Part shown: positions 1 through 5,170 of the stretch, one piece after another
Position numbering within the stretch: position 1 is the first letter of the stretch
Layout: the number at the start of each line of letters is the position of its first letter
Assembly (NCBI GenBank): GCA_934119965.1
Contig: CAKOTA010000032.1
Span: 1 to 8,570 of the forward strand
DNA from: an uncultured Bacilli bacterium
GTDB lineage: Bacteria; Bacillota_I; Bacilli_A; RF39; UBA660
Direction: 5' to 3'
DNA: 8,570 nucleotides
The notes under the pieces: generated by a model
What the model was told of the DNA's origin: nothing
The model's input: only the letters and a program-made list of their open reading frames with translations
Databases searched by the model: none
Position numbers and translations under genes: made by a program

Positions 1-73
1 CTATAAATAGTAAGAATAGTAAAAGGAAGATAATTATTACTAGAGATAGAATTAAAAAATCCTTCTTGTTCAT
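1..73 (-). CDS. N-terminus of a membrane-anchored or very small hydrophobic protein (partial, runs off the window)
   Basis: On the minus strand an ATG at 73-71 opens a frame that stays open to the window edge (24 codons). It reads MNKKDFLILSL followed by an almost unbroken run of I, L, V and F, so it is a short basic N-terminus leading into one transmembrane helix or uncleaved signal anchor. A strong Shine-Dalgarno sequence (GGGAGG, plus-strand CCTCCC at 81-86) lies 7 bases before the ATG, and a -10 box lies about 60 bases further upstream, which supports a real gene start. It is transcribed divergently from the DUF308 gene. The family cannot be named from so few residues. It could be a larger membrane protein or a tiny hydrophobic peptide. 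Certainty is good that translation starts here and low on everything else. Confidence 0.6.
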   Translation of the reverse strand, partial: MNKKDFLILSLVIIIFLLLFLLFI

Positions 74-85
74 ATTCTCGCCTCC

Positions 86-115
86 CTTCTTTCAAGAAGT
101 TTGGCTCCACCCAAC
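86..115 (-). promoter_or_regulatory. Two small inverted repeats in the leader of the minus-strand gene, next to its ribosome site
   Basis: Read as RNA from the minus strand, TTGG (114-111) can pair with CCAA (104-101) around a six-base loop. This is followed by CTTCTTGAAAGAAG (99-86), a 14-base palindrome that can form a 5-bp stem with a UGAA loop. The second arm abuts the GGGAGG ribosome site at 86-81. The stems are weak, so a role in controlling initiation is only a possibility. Confidence 0.25.
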
Positions 116-136
116 TATCAAGTGTTCCTATATATA

Positions 137-165
137 ATTATAGTAAACATTTGTTCTTTATACAA
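137..165 (-). promoter_or_regulatory. Probable sigma-A-type promoter for the minus-strand gene at 1-73
   Basis: On the minus strand a perfect TATAAT -10 (plus-strand ATTATA, 137-142) lies 17 bp from a weak -35 TTGTAT (plus-strand ATACAA, 160-165). The predicted transcript starts near 130 and has a leader of about 57 bases before the ATG at 73, unusually long compared with the other leaders in this window. Confidence 0.5.
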
Positions 166-375
166 GCATTTCTATAAATTATTTAACTAAAATGTCATTT
201 TAATAAATTGAAGATAAATTTACTAAAAATAATAAACTTAATTAAGAGTAAATAAAAGCGTTGAAAAGTAATCAAAAAATAATAGTAATAAAATAAAAAA
301 TATTTTTCTTATTATCTATTATAATGTAGATTAAACCATTATAACTAAAAAAGAATAGTTTTAATTATAAAAATG

Positions 376-400
376 TGCTATACTATATGTAGTATAGGAG
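376..400 (+). promoter_or_regulatory. Extended -10 promoter and ribosome site of the DUF308 gene, overlapped by a perfect palindrome
   Basis: TG at 376-377, one base, then TATACT at 379-384 make an extended -10. No good -35 is visible, as expected for extended -10 promoters. The start of transcription would be near 391. The ribosome site AGGAG (396-400) is 7 bases before the ATG at 408. CTATACTA (378-385), TATG, TAGTATAG (390-397) form a perfect 8-bp inverted repeat with a 4-bp spacer. It covers the -10, the transcription start and the first base or two of the ribosome site. This is the geometry of a repressor operator (inference). Confidence 0.55.
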
Positions 401-407
401 TGATAAA

Positions 408-980
408 ATGCAAGAATTAATTAAAAGCAGTTACAAAATGTCTATGATTTATTCAGTGTTATTTGCGATTATTGGATTATTACTATTTATTGATCCATCT
501 GGATTTGTAGTATTAGTATCATATATGATTGGTATATTACTATTAGTAGTTGGAATCAACAATGTTTTAAGTTATTCTAAAAATAGAGATTTGGCAGTTA
601 CTAAAACATTACTAATAGTCGGAGTAGTATTATTTATAGTAGGTTTATTTTTAATTCTAGAACCAACATTTATAGGAAAAATAGTTCCTGCTGTAATAGG
701 TGTATGTTTAATCATTAATGCTTTAGAAAAATTAATGTATTTACAATACTTAGAAGATAAAAAATCAGAAGCATATATGGTTTCATTAATATCTGGAATT
801 GTAATAATGATAGTAGGAATAGTTTTATTATTTAATCCATTATCAGGAACTTTGATTGTAACACAAATTATAGGTGTAATCATTGTTATATATTCAGTTA
901 TGGATATAATAGAAAAAATTAGATACAAAAAATTATTCAAAGAAATAAAAAGAGATATTAAAATAATTGATGAAAAATAA
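408..980 (+). CDS. DUF308 / HdeD-family integral membrane protein
   Basis: A 190-residue membrane protein made of three similar helix-pair repeats. Each repeat contains a G-L-x-L-x-x-x-P-like signature: IIGLLLFIDP ending at P30, IVGLFLILEP ending at P86, and IVGIVLLFNP ending at P144, about 57 residues apart. This gives roughly six transmembrane helices (about 13-28, 34-54, 66-83, 89-108, 125-142, 147-167) and a basic tail (172-190) that should face the cytoplasm. The pattern matches the DUF308/HdeD family, whose E. coli founder is linked to acid resistance. In Bacillota the function is unknown, so no specific role is claimed. The start is fixed by AGGAG 7 bases upstream. The next small gene overlaps its 3' end, which suggests co-translation. 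The promoter palindrome suggests repressor control. Confidence 0.85.
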   Translation: MQELIKSSYKMSMIYSVLFAIIGLLLFIDPSGFVVLVSYMIGILLLVVGINNVLSYSKNRDLAVTKTLLIVGVVLFIVGLFLILEPTFIGKIVPAVIGVCLIINALEKLMYLQYLEDKKSEAYMVSLISGIVIMIVGIVLLFNPLSGTLIVTQIIGVIIVIYSVMDIIEKIRYKKLFKEIKRDIKIIDEK

Positions 981-1173
981 TTTTGATTTTACTAAAAGTT
1001 TTATAAAACCACAAAAACAAAATGAGTCTAATTTTATAAAACTAACTGATAATGATAGAATAAGTAAAATAAATGAAAATATGAAAAATTTAAATAAGTA
1101 TAATACTGAACATCAAAGTAATATAGATTTAAAAACAAGAATGGACAATTTAAAAAAATTAAATAAAAATTAA
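970..1173 (+). CDS. Small basic hydrophilic protein of unknown function
   Basis: This is a 67-residue frame starting at ATG 970, inside the last codons of the DUF308 gene (11-base overlap), and ending just before the shared terminator. The frame also opens at a TTG one codon earlier (967), but ATG fits better. No strong ribosome site is visible at the usual distance (only AGAGA well upstream), so translation probably depends on ribosomes finishing the upstream gene. The product is rich in K and N with many D and E residues. It has no membrane segment, cysteine or recognisable motif. The region around residues 25-65 (ISKINENMKNLNKYN, then RMDNLKKLNKN) looks helical. I do not recognise it. The overlap and the stop codon sitting on a terminator favour a real gene, but a chance frame in A-rich DNA is possible. 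Confidence 0.55.
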   Translation: MKNNFDFTKSFIKPQKQNESNFIKLTDNDRISKINENMKNLNKYNTEHQSNIDLKTRMDNLKKLNKN

Positions 1174-1200
1174 AAGGGTATACAATGTATATCCTTTATT
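1173..1200. terminator. Bidirectional intrinsic terminator between convergent genes
   Basis: AAAGGGTATAC (1173-1183) pairs with GTATATCCTTT (1187-1197) around a 3-base loop: 11 pairs with one G-T wobble. Read on the plus strand it is followed by a T-rich run from 1195. Read on the minus strand it is followed by TTTTAATTTTTATTT. It serves the small basic protein gene on the plus strand and the metallophosphatase on the minus strand. The two stop codons (1171-1173 plus strand, 1198-1196 minus strand) lie at the feet of the stem. Confidence 0.75.
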
Positions 1201-2068
1201 TATTGGTCAATCGATATAAATTAAATGTTGGTCTATTGAATAATCTAAAATTAACTTCAGAAACACCTAAACCACTGGAAACATATAAATCAGTATTTTT
1301 AAGTTTATAATAATGATCATAATATTTTTTTCCATAATTAGGTTTAATAATTGCGCCAATTACAGGAAACCTTACTTGTCCATTGTGACTATGTCCTGCT
1401 AAAATAAGATTAAAATTATTATAATCAAAATTATCAACAAAATCAGGTTCGTGCATTAATAAAATGCTGTAATTAGGTTTTATTTCACTACTATTAATGT
1501 ATTCTTCAAATATTTTAGATTTATCGTTAACTTTTAAATCACCATATATGTTGGTACTCATACCACTTAATAAAATATAGTCATTTTCGTTAGCAAATAT
1601 TAATTCATATTTATCATTTAAATTAACAAAGCCACTATTTTCAATTAAAATATCCCATTTTTTAAATTTATAATCGTGATTACCCTTAATGGCATATTTA
1701 CCAATAGTGACATCTATTTTATTAAAAGCATCACTTATAATTTTAATATCTTTATCAGTTAAATTAGTATCCTTGTCAATTAAATCACCAGTTAAAACTA
1801 CAATATCAGGCTTAGTTAAATTAATTTTTTTTACTAATTCATTTAATTCCTTTTTATTAATAGTTCTTCCATAATGAAGATCACTTATATGAACAATTTT
1901 TAAACCATAAAAATCGTTTGATAAATTTTTATTTACTACTTTGTATTCATTAATAAATATTCCACTAGTTCCAATATATCTACTATATAATAATGTAGAA
2001 CTAACAATAGTTATTAATATAAGTAAGAAAATAATAAATTTTTTTATAAATGGTTTTTTTTCTTTCAT
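1196..2068 (-). CDS. Membrane-anchored metallophosphatase, YkuE/YaeI-like calcineurin family
   Basis: A 290-residue protein with a basic N-terminus and one transmembrane segment (about 9-28), which should place the enzyme outside the membrane. The metal-binding motifs of the calcineurin-like phosphoesterase fold appear in order: SDLHYG with D63 and H65, GDLID with D95, GNHD with N130 and H131, MHEP with H206, and GHSHNGQ with H226 and H228. All the ligands expected for a two-metal centre are present, so it should be active. Relatives (YkuE, YaeI) hydrolyse phosphoester or pyrophosphate bonds of lipid or cell-wall substrates, but the substrate cannot be read from sequence. AGGTG lies 5 bases before the ATG at 2068, which fixes the start. 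It has its own promoter, and its transcript ends at the bidirectional terminator. Confidence 0.88.
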   Translation of the reverse strand: MKEKKPFIKKFIIFLLILITIVSSTLLYSRYIGTSGIFINEYKVVNKNLSNDFYGLKIVHISDLHYGRTINKKELNELVKKINLTKPDIVVLTGDLIDKDTNLTDKDIKIISDAFNKIDVTIGKYAIKGNHDYKFKKWDILIENSGFVNLNDKYELIFANENDYILLSGMSTNIYGDLKVNDKSKIFEEYINSSEIKPNYSILLMHEPDFVDNFDYNNFNLILAGHSHNGQVRFPVIGAIIKPNYGKKYYDHYYKLKNTDLYVSSGLGVSEVNFRLFNRPTFNLYRLTNK

Positions 2069-2083
2069 ACCATCACCTAATTA

Positions 2084-2092
2084 ATTGTAGCA
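2084..2092 (-). promoter_or_regulatory. Extended -10 promoter of the metallophosphatase gene
   Basis: On the minus strand TG, one base, then TACAAT (plus-strand ATTGTA, 2084-2089) form an extended -10, with no clear -35. Transcription would begin near 2077, only about 9 bases before the ATG at 2068. The ribosome site would then be at the very 5' end of the mRNA. The spacer region coincides with the T-tract of the upstream terminator. Confidence 0.5.
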
Positions 2093-2093
2093 C

Positions 2094-2121
2094 AAAAAAA
2101 AGAAAAAGACTACTTGTCTTT
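2094..2121 (-). terminator. Intrinsic terminator of the CPBP protease gene
   Basis: On the minus strand AAAGAC (2121-2116) pairs with GTCTTT (2110-2105) around a 5-base loop, followed by a run of T interrupted by one C (2104-2094). The 5' arm overlaps the stop codon of the CPBP gene (2122-2120). It should isolate that gene from the metallophosphatase gene, although read-through would make the two a minor operon. Confidence 0.7.
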
Positions 2122-2812
2122 ATCCAAAAATAAGAAGTAAAAATTGAATTCCAACAAGAATTCCATTATGCATTAAATGAAATCCCATTGAAACAAAAAT
2201 ATTATTTGTTTTTTCTAACATAATTCCAAACATACTTCCTAAAGCACCATAAGGAATTATATATAATAAATCAGATAGTGAATTAACACTAAAACCAATA
2301 TGCGCAAATCCAAATAGAATTCCTGTCATTATTATAAACAAATATTTATTTCGAAAAATATTTTTAACAGATTGTCTAAATATTAATTCTTCAGTAATAG
2401 GAGCAATAATAACTGCTGAAATATAAATATAAACAGGACTGATACTAAATAATGATCTAATAGTTTCTTCATTATCGCCCATTCCATTTTTAAATCCATA
2501 CATTATTATGAAATTAGAAATATACATTATCATTAATCCAATTAACCAATATTTAATATTTTCACTAAAATATCTTTTATGATTTTTCTTCAAATCTTTG
2601 AAATTTGAAACAATTTGTTTATTATAAATAAGAATCAATACACAAGCTATTAATATTTCATAAATTAATGAATATAATATTTTGATATATATTGGTACAA
2701 TATCCATACTAACCTTAAATAACTCAAAAGGTAATGTTTGGATACTATTTAGAATTAAATAAGCAAATATAGCTAAAAAGCCCTTAGAAGCAATTTTAAA
2801 ATATTTTTTCAT
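2120..2812 (-). CDS. CPBP-family intramembrane metalloprotease
   Basis: A polytopic membrane protein of 230 residues with the CPBP (CAAX protease and bacteriocin-processing, Abi) signature. EELIFR has the paired glutamates E141 and E142 and R146. FGFAH has F167 and H171. HLMHN has H212 and N216. These are the conserved residues of the glutamate-type intramembrane protease fold, so it is probably catalytically competent. Family members process prenylated proteins or peptides, or protect against bacteriocins; the target here is unknown. The frame is open to an ATG at 2827. I chose 2812 because GGAG (2825-2822) is 9 bases before it, and because the -10 box at 2837-2832 puts the transcript start near 2825, so the 2827 ATG would not be in the mRNA. 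The C-terminus (LLIFG) ends inside the last helix. Confidence 0.85.
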   Translation of the reverse strand: MKKYFKIASKGFLAIFAYLILNSIQTLPFELFKVSMDIVPIYIKILYSLIYEILIACVLILIYNKQIVSNFKDLKKNHKRYFSENIKYWLIGLMIMYISNFIIMYGFKNGMGDNEETIRSLFSISPVYIYISAVIIAPITEELIFRQSVKNIFRNKYLFIIMTGILFGFAHIGFSVNSLSDLLYIIPYGALGSMFGIMLEKTNNIFVSMGFHLMHNGILVGIQFLLLIFG

Positions 2813-2831
2813 CTTTTCACTCTCCATAACT

Positions 2832-2840
2832 ATTATAACA
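2832..2840 (-). promoter_or_regulatory. Extended -10 promoter of the CPBP protease gene
   Basis: On the minus strand TG, one base, then a perfect TATAAT (plus-strand ATTATA, 2832-2837). The predicted start near 2825 gives a leader of about 13 bases. It is divergent from the rimP operon promoter about 55 bp away. Confidence 0.6.
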
Positions 2841-2868
2841 TTTATTTAATAAAAATATATTAAAACTA

Positions 2869-2897
2869 TTTAAAAAAAACTAAAAGTGTGTTATACT
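2869..2897 (+). promoter_or_regulatory. Promoter of the rimP-nusA-ylxR-dCMP deaminase-infB operon
   Basis: TG (2889-2890), one base, then TATACT (2892-2897) form an extended -10, with a -35-like TTTAAA (2869-2874) 17 bp upstream. The transcript should start near 2904, leaving a leader of about 54 bases that contains the hairpin at 2915-2937. The -10 region closely resembles that of the DUF308 gene (TGTGxTATACTA). Confidence 0.6.
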
Positions 2898-2914
2898 AAC
2901 ATTGATTTGAAAGA

Positions 2915-2937
2915 AAAGAGTGGTTACCCCACTCTTT
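2915..2937 (+). promoter_or_regulatory. Leader hairpin upstream of rimP
   Basis: AAAGAGTGG (2915-2923) pairs perfectly with CCACTCTTT (2929-2937) around the loop TTACC. It lies between the predicted transcription start and the ribosome site (2949-2953). From memory, a similar GAGTGG/CCACTC stem precedes rimP in many Bacillota, but I could not check this. Only three T residues follow the stem, so it is a poor terminator. It may act as an RNA stabiliser, a protein-binding site or an attenuator for NusA autoregulation (inference). Confidence 0.6.
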
Positions 2938-2948
2938 AAAATATGTAT

Positions 2949-2953
2949 GGAGG
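2949..2953 (+). promoter_or_regulatory. Ribosome binding site that sets the rimP start
   Basis: GGAGG lies 4 bases before the ATG at 2958. Since it sits between the two in-frame ATGs (2943 and 2958), it selects the downstream one. Confidence 0.75.
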
Positions 2954-2957
2954 CAAT

Positions 2958-3212
2958 ATGGATATTGAAGTAAAAGTAAAAGATCTAATTCAAAAAGAAA
3001 TTGAGGATAACAACTATATTCTTGATAGTGTTGAATATGTAAAAGAAAATGGTAACTATTTTTTAAGAATAGTTATTGATAAAAATGGAATTATTGATAT
3101 AGATGATTGTGTAGCAGTGACTAATTTAATAAATCCATTATTAGATGAAGCAGATTTAATTGAAGAAAGTTATATACTAGATGTTTGTTCAAAAGAGAAA
3201 GGTTGTGAATAA
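2958..3212 (+). CDS. rimP: RimP ribosome maturation factor, short form lacking the C-terminal domain
   Basis: An 84-residue RimP N-terminal domain. The family signature is clear: DKNG (41-44), DIDDC (47-51), NPLLDEADLI (59-68) and SYILDV (71-76). Full-length RimP is about 150 residues. After the first domain it continues with a VSSPG-x-x-RPL linker and an SH3-like C-terminal domain. Here the protein reads LDVCSKEKGCE and stops exactly at that linker. No missing domain is found in another frame, because nusA begins 1 base after the stop. RimP helps mature the 30S subunit; the C-terminal domain contributes to ribosome and S12 contacts in homologues, so function may be altered. The start at 2958 is chosen because GGAGG (2949-2953) lies 4 bases before it. 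An in-frame ATG at 2943 lies upstream of that site and has none of its own. Confidence 0.82.
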   Translation: MDIEVKVKDLIQKEIEDNNYILDSVEYVKENGNYFLRIVIDKNGIIDIDDCVAVTNLINPLLDEADLIEESYILDVCSKEKGCE

Positions 3213-3213
3213 A

Positions 3214-4374
3214 ATGGAAAATAAAAAATTTAAACAAGCAGTAGATTTATTAGTTAAAGAAAAAGGTATAGATGAAGATACTATCTATGACGCAATGGAA
3301 TTAGCCCTTACATCAGCATACAAAAAAAATTATAATTCATTATCAAATGTTAGAGTAGAAATTAATAGATCAACAGGTGAAATTCATGTTTATTCTTATA
3401 AAACTGTAGTTGATAAAGAAGAAGAAAATAAATACAAAAAATTTTCAGATATTGATTTCTCAACAATAAATGAAGATGACGAAGAAGATGATGGTGGTGA
3501 AGTATTACCATTTGTCTATGATGAAAGAATTCATTTAACTTTAGAAGAAGCAAGAAAAATAGTTCCTGATATTCAATTAGGAGAAACAATTGAAGAAGAA
3601 ATCACACCAAAAGATTTTGGTAGAGTAGCAGCTGCAACAGCTAAACAAGTTGTAATTCAAAAAATCAGAGAAGCAGAAAAAAATGTTATTATTGAAGAAT
3701 TTAACGACAAACAAGATGAAATGGTTGTTGGATTAGTAGCTATGGAAGATCAAAGAAATTATTATATTGATTTAGGAAAAACACAAGGTATTTTACCTAA
3801 AACAGAATGTATTCCTAATGAAAAAATTAAAATGGGATCTTCAATTAAAGTTTATATAACAAAAGTTGATAGTAATTCAAAAGGACCAGTCATCTTACTT
3901 TCAAGAACTCATTATGGATTTGTTAAAAGATTATTTGAATTAGAAATTCCTGAAATAAATGAAGGAATTATAATGATATATAGTGTTGCTAGAGATGCTG
4001 GAAATAGAACTAAAATAGCAGTTTATTCTGAAAATGATAAAGTTGATCCAGTAGGTTCTTGTATAGGTGAAAGAGGTTCAAGAATTAATCGAATAATTGA
4101 AGAATTAAATGGTGAAAAAATAGATGTTATTCCATATGATAAAGATGCCTCTAAATTTATTGCTAACGCATTAAGTCCAGCTAAAGATTTACAAGTATTT
4201 ATTACTGATGAAATGAAAAAAGAAGCATTCGTATTAGTTAATGATGATAACCTTTCTTTAGCAATCGGTAAAAAAGGCTCTAATGTTAAATTAGCTGCTC
4301 GTTTAACTCATTATAAGATTGATGTTAAAACTTATGAACAAGCAAAAGAAGAAGGAATTAATGTATTAGGATAG
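3214..4374 (+). CDS. nusA: Transcription termination/antitermination factor NusA
   Basis: A 386-residue NusA. It has an N-terminal RNA-polymerase-binding domain (about 1-150, including TPKDFGRVAAATAKQVV at 131-147), an S1 domain (about 167-231), KH1 (GSCIGERGSRI, 281-291) and KH2 (AIGKKGSNVKLAARL, 350-364). The C-terminal acidic repeats of proteobacterial NusA are absent, as is normal for Bacillota. NusA binds elongating RNA polymerase and nascent RNA and promotes pausing and intrinsic termination. The N-terminal domain carries an extra acidic stretch of about 30 residues (about 70-103) containing NEDDEEDDGGE. The start at 3214 is preferred over an in-frame ATG at 3181, because family similarity begins at KKFKQAVDLL and the earlier ATG would overlap rimP. 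The ribosome site is weak (AAAGG, 11 bases away), so coupling to rimP termination 1 base upstream is likely. Confidence 0.95.
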   Translation: MENKKFKQAVDLLVKEKGIDEDTIYDAMELALTSAYKKNYNSLSNVRVEINRSTGEIHVYSYKTVVDKEEENKYKKFSDIDFSTINEDDEEDDGGEVLPFVYDERIHLTLEEARKIVPDIQLGETIEEEITPKDFGRVAAATAKQVVIQKIREAEKNVIIEEFNDKQDEMVVGLVAMEDQRNYYIDLGKTQGILPKTECIPNEKIKMGSSIKVYITKVDSNSKGPVILLSRTHYGFVKRLFELEIPEINEGIIMIYSVARDAGNRTKIAVYSENDKVDPVGSCIGERGSRINRIIEELNGEKIDVIPYDKDASKFIANALSPAKDLQVFITDEMKKEAFVLVNDDNLSLAIGKKGSNVKLAARLTHYKIDVKTYEQAKEEGINVLG

Positions 4375-4378
4375 GAGG
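4373..4378 (+). promoter_or_regulatory. Ribosome binding site of ylxR, overlapping the nusA stop codon
   Basis: AGGAGG starts inside the nusA TAG (4372-4374) and is 6 bases before the ylxR ATG at 4385. A ribosome finishing nusA therefore sits on the ylxR initiation site. Confidence 0.75.
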
Positions 4379-4384
4379 TAAAAA

Positions 4385-4633
4385 ATGAAAAAAATACCAC
4401 TACGTACATGTGTAATTACAAAAGAAAAACTACCAAAACAAGAATTAGTTAGAGTTGTAAGAACTCCTGAAGGAAATGTTATAGTTGATACAACTGGTAA
4501 ACAAAATGGTAGAGGAGCTTATTTAAAAAAAGATTTAGATGTATTTAAAAAAGCTCAAAAATCAAAAGTATTAAACAAAATATTGGAAACGGAAGTTCCT
4601 GATAGTGTTTTTGAACAGTTGAATAATTTATAG
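4385..4633 (+). CDS. ylxR: YlxR family RNA-binding protein (DUF448)
   Basis: An 82-residue protein with the whole YlxR signature: RTCVITKEKLPKQELVRVVR (about 7-26), then DTTGKQNGRGAYL (about 35-47). Length and operon position directly after nusA match the family in Bacillota. YlxR is a nucleoid- or RNA-binding regulator; recent work in B. subtilis, as I recall it, assigns it a role in modulating RNase P under the name RnpM. The basic surface here (many K and R) is consistent with nucleic-acid binding. It is translated from a strong AGGAGG that overlaps the nusA stop, and its own stop codon overlaps the ribosome site of the next gene. The usual following gene, ylxQ, is absent. Confidence 0.93.
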   Translation: MKKIPLRTCVITKEKLPKQELVRVVRTPEGNVIVDTTGKQNGRGAYLKKDLDVFKKAQKSKVLNKILETEVPDSVFEQLNNL

Positions 4634-4636
4634 GAG
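4632..4636 (+). promoter_or_regulatory. Ribosome binding site of the dCMP deaminase gene, overlapping the ylxR stop
   Basis: AGGAG begins in the ylxR TAG (4631-4633) and lies 8 bases before the ATG at 4645, which fixes that start over the GTG at 4636. Confidence 0.7.
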
Positions 4637-4644
4637 TGTGTTTT

Positions 4645-5166
4645 ATGCCAGGAAAAAGAGAAGATTATATATCATATGAAGAATTATTTATGAATATTGC
4701 ATTTTTAGCAGCTAAAAGAAGCAAAGATCCCAAAACACAAGTAGGAGCAGCTTTAGTAGATTCTGAAAATAGAATATTATCAATAGGATATAATGGTGCA
4801 CCAATAGGAATGGATGATGATCTATTTCCTTGGGATAGTATTGGTGAACAAACAGGAAATTTATTGGAAATTAAAAATACTTTCGTTGTTCATGCTGAAG
4901 CTAATGCAATATCAAACTTTTCTGGCAATAAATCAAGATTAGAAGGATCTACTTTGTATGTTACATTGTTTCCTTGCAATGAATGTGCTAAATTAATTGT
5001 TCAAAATAAAATTAAGAGAGTTGTATATCACAAAATGTACTCCAAAAAACAATATGTTGAAGCAACAAAAATAATGTTTGATTTAGCTGATGTTGAATAT
5101 TTATCATATGAGGAATTACTAAATCAAAATGAAAAAAAATTTACAAAAACAATAAGAAAGAGGTGA
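4645..5166 (+). CDS. Deoxycytidylate (dCMP) deaminase
   Basis: A 173-residue member of the zinc-dependent cytidine/deoxycytidylate deaminase family. HAEAN has zinc ligand H83 and catalytic E85. PCNEC has zinc ligands C111 and C114. DPKTQVGAALVD (28-39) and GYNGAPIG (48-55) are typical of dCMP deaminase (ComEB-like). The latter loop belongs to the allosteric dCTP/dTTP-binding region in homologues, with DDLFPW following. The enzyme converts dCMP to dUMP and so feeds thymidylate synthesis. The start is the ATG at 4645, 8 bases after AGGAG (4632-4636), which itself overlaps the ylxR stop. A GTG at 4636 lies inside that ribosome site and is rejected. The gene ends in TGA within the infB ribosome site. 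Its place in the nusA-infB operon, where ylxQ usually lies, is unusual. Confidence 0.9.
   Translation: MPGKREDYISYEELFMNIAFLAAKRSKDPKTQVGAALVDSENRILSIGYNGAPIGMDDDLFPWDSIGEQTGNLLEIKNTFVVHAEANAISNFSGNKSRLEGSTLYVTLFPCNECAKLIVQNKIKRVVYHKMYSKKQYVEATKIMFDLADVEYLSYEELLNQNEKKFTKTIRKR
5161..5166 (+). promoter_or_regulatory. Ribosome binding site of infB, containing the dCMP deaminase stop codon
   Basis: AGGTGA contains the TGA stop (5164-5166) of the upstream gene. The ATGs at 5171 and 5174 lie 4 and 7 bases after it, and either could be used. Confidence 0.65.
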
Positions 5167-5170
5167 TATT

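Larger units (their letters stand above)
74..407. other. Divergent intergenic region, 334 bp
   Basis: This stretch separates the minus-strand gene at 1-73 from the DUF308 gene at 408. Its left end (81-165) holds the ribosome site, leader inverted repeats and promoter of the minus-strand gene. Its right end (376-407) holds the promoter, palindrome and ribosome site of the plus-strand gene. The middle, about 170-355, is very A/T-rich with frequent stops in all frames. I see no coding potential, RNA gene, repeat or convincing terminator there. Confidence 0.6.

Noticed and set aside
320..325. A perfect TATAAT upstream of the DUF308 gene
   Set aside because: No TG extension and no -35 at a proper distance; AT-rich DNA gives such matches by chance, and the extended -10 at 376-384 is better placed.
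572..940. Open frame of about 122 codons antisense to the DUF308 gene
   Set aside because: It lies wholly opposite a convincing membrane protein gene, is rich in I, T and N as expected for the complement of such a gene, and has no ribosome site or domain.
1689..1874. Plus-strand frame of 61 codons opposite the metallophosphatase gene
   Set aside because: It is antisense to the conserved DLH and GDLID motifs and has no promoter or ribosome site.
2915..2940. rimP leader hairpin as an intrinsic terminator of an upstream plus-strand gene
   Set aside because: Only three T residues follow the stem, there is no plus-strand gene upstream, and it lies downstream of the operon promoter.
3362..3589. 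Minus-strand frame opposite nusA, with many L and H residues
   Set aside because: It is the mirror of the acidic GAA/GAT-rich stretch of nusA; there is no initiation signal and no recognisable protein.
5164..5166. Possibility that UGA encodes tryptophan (Mycoplasma code)
   Set aside because: Reading through this UGA would run the deaminase about 13 codons into infB. The other genes contain no in-frame UGA and use UGG at their tryptophan codons.
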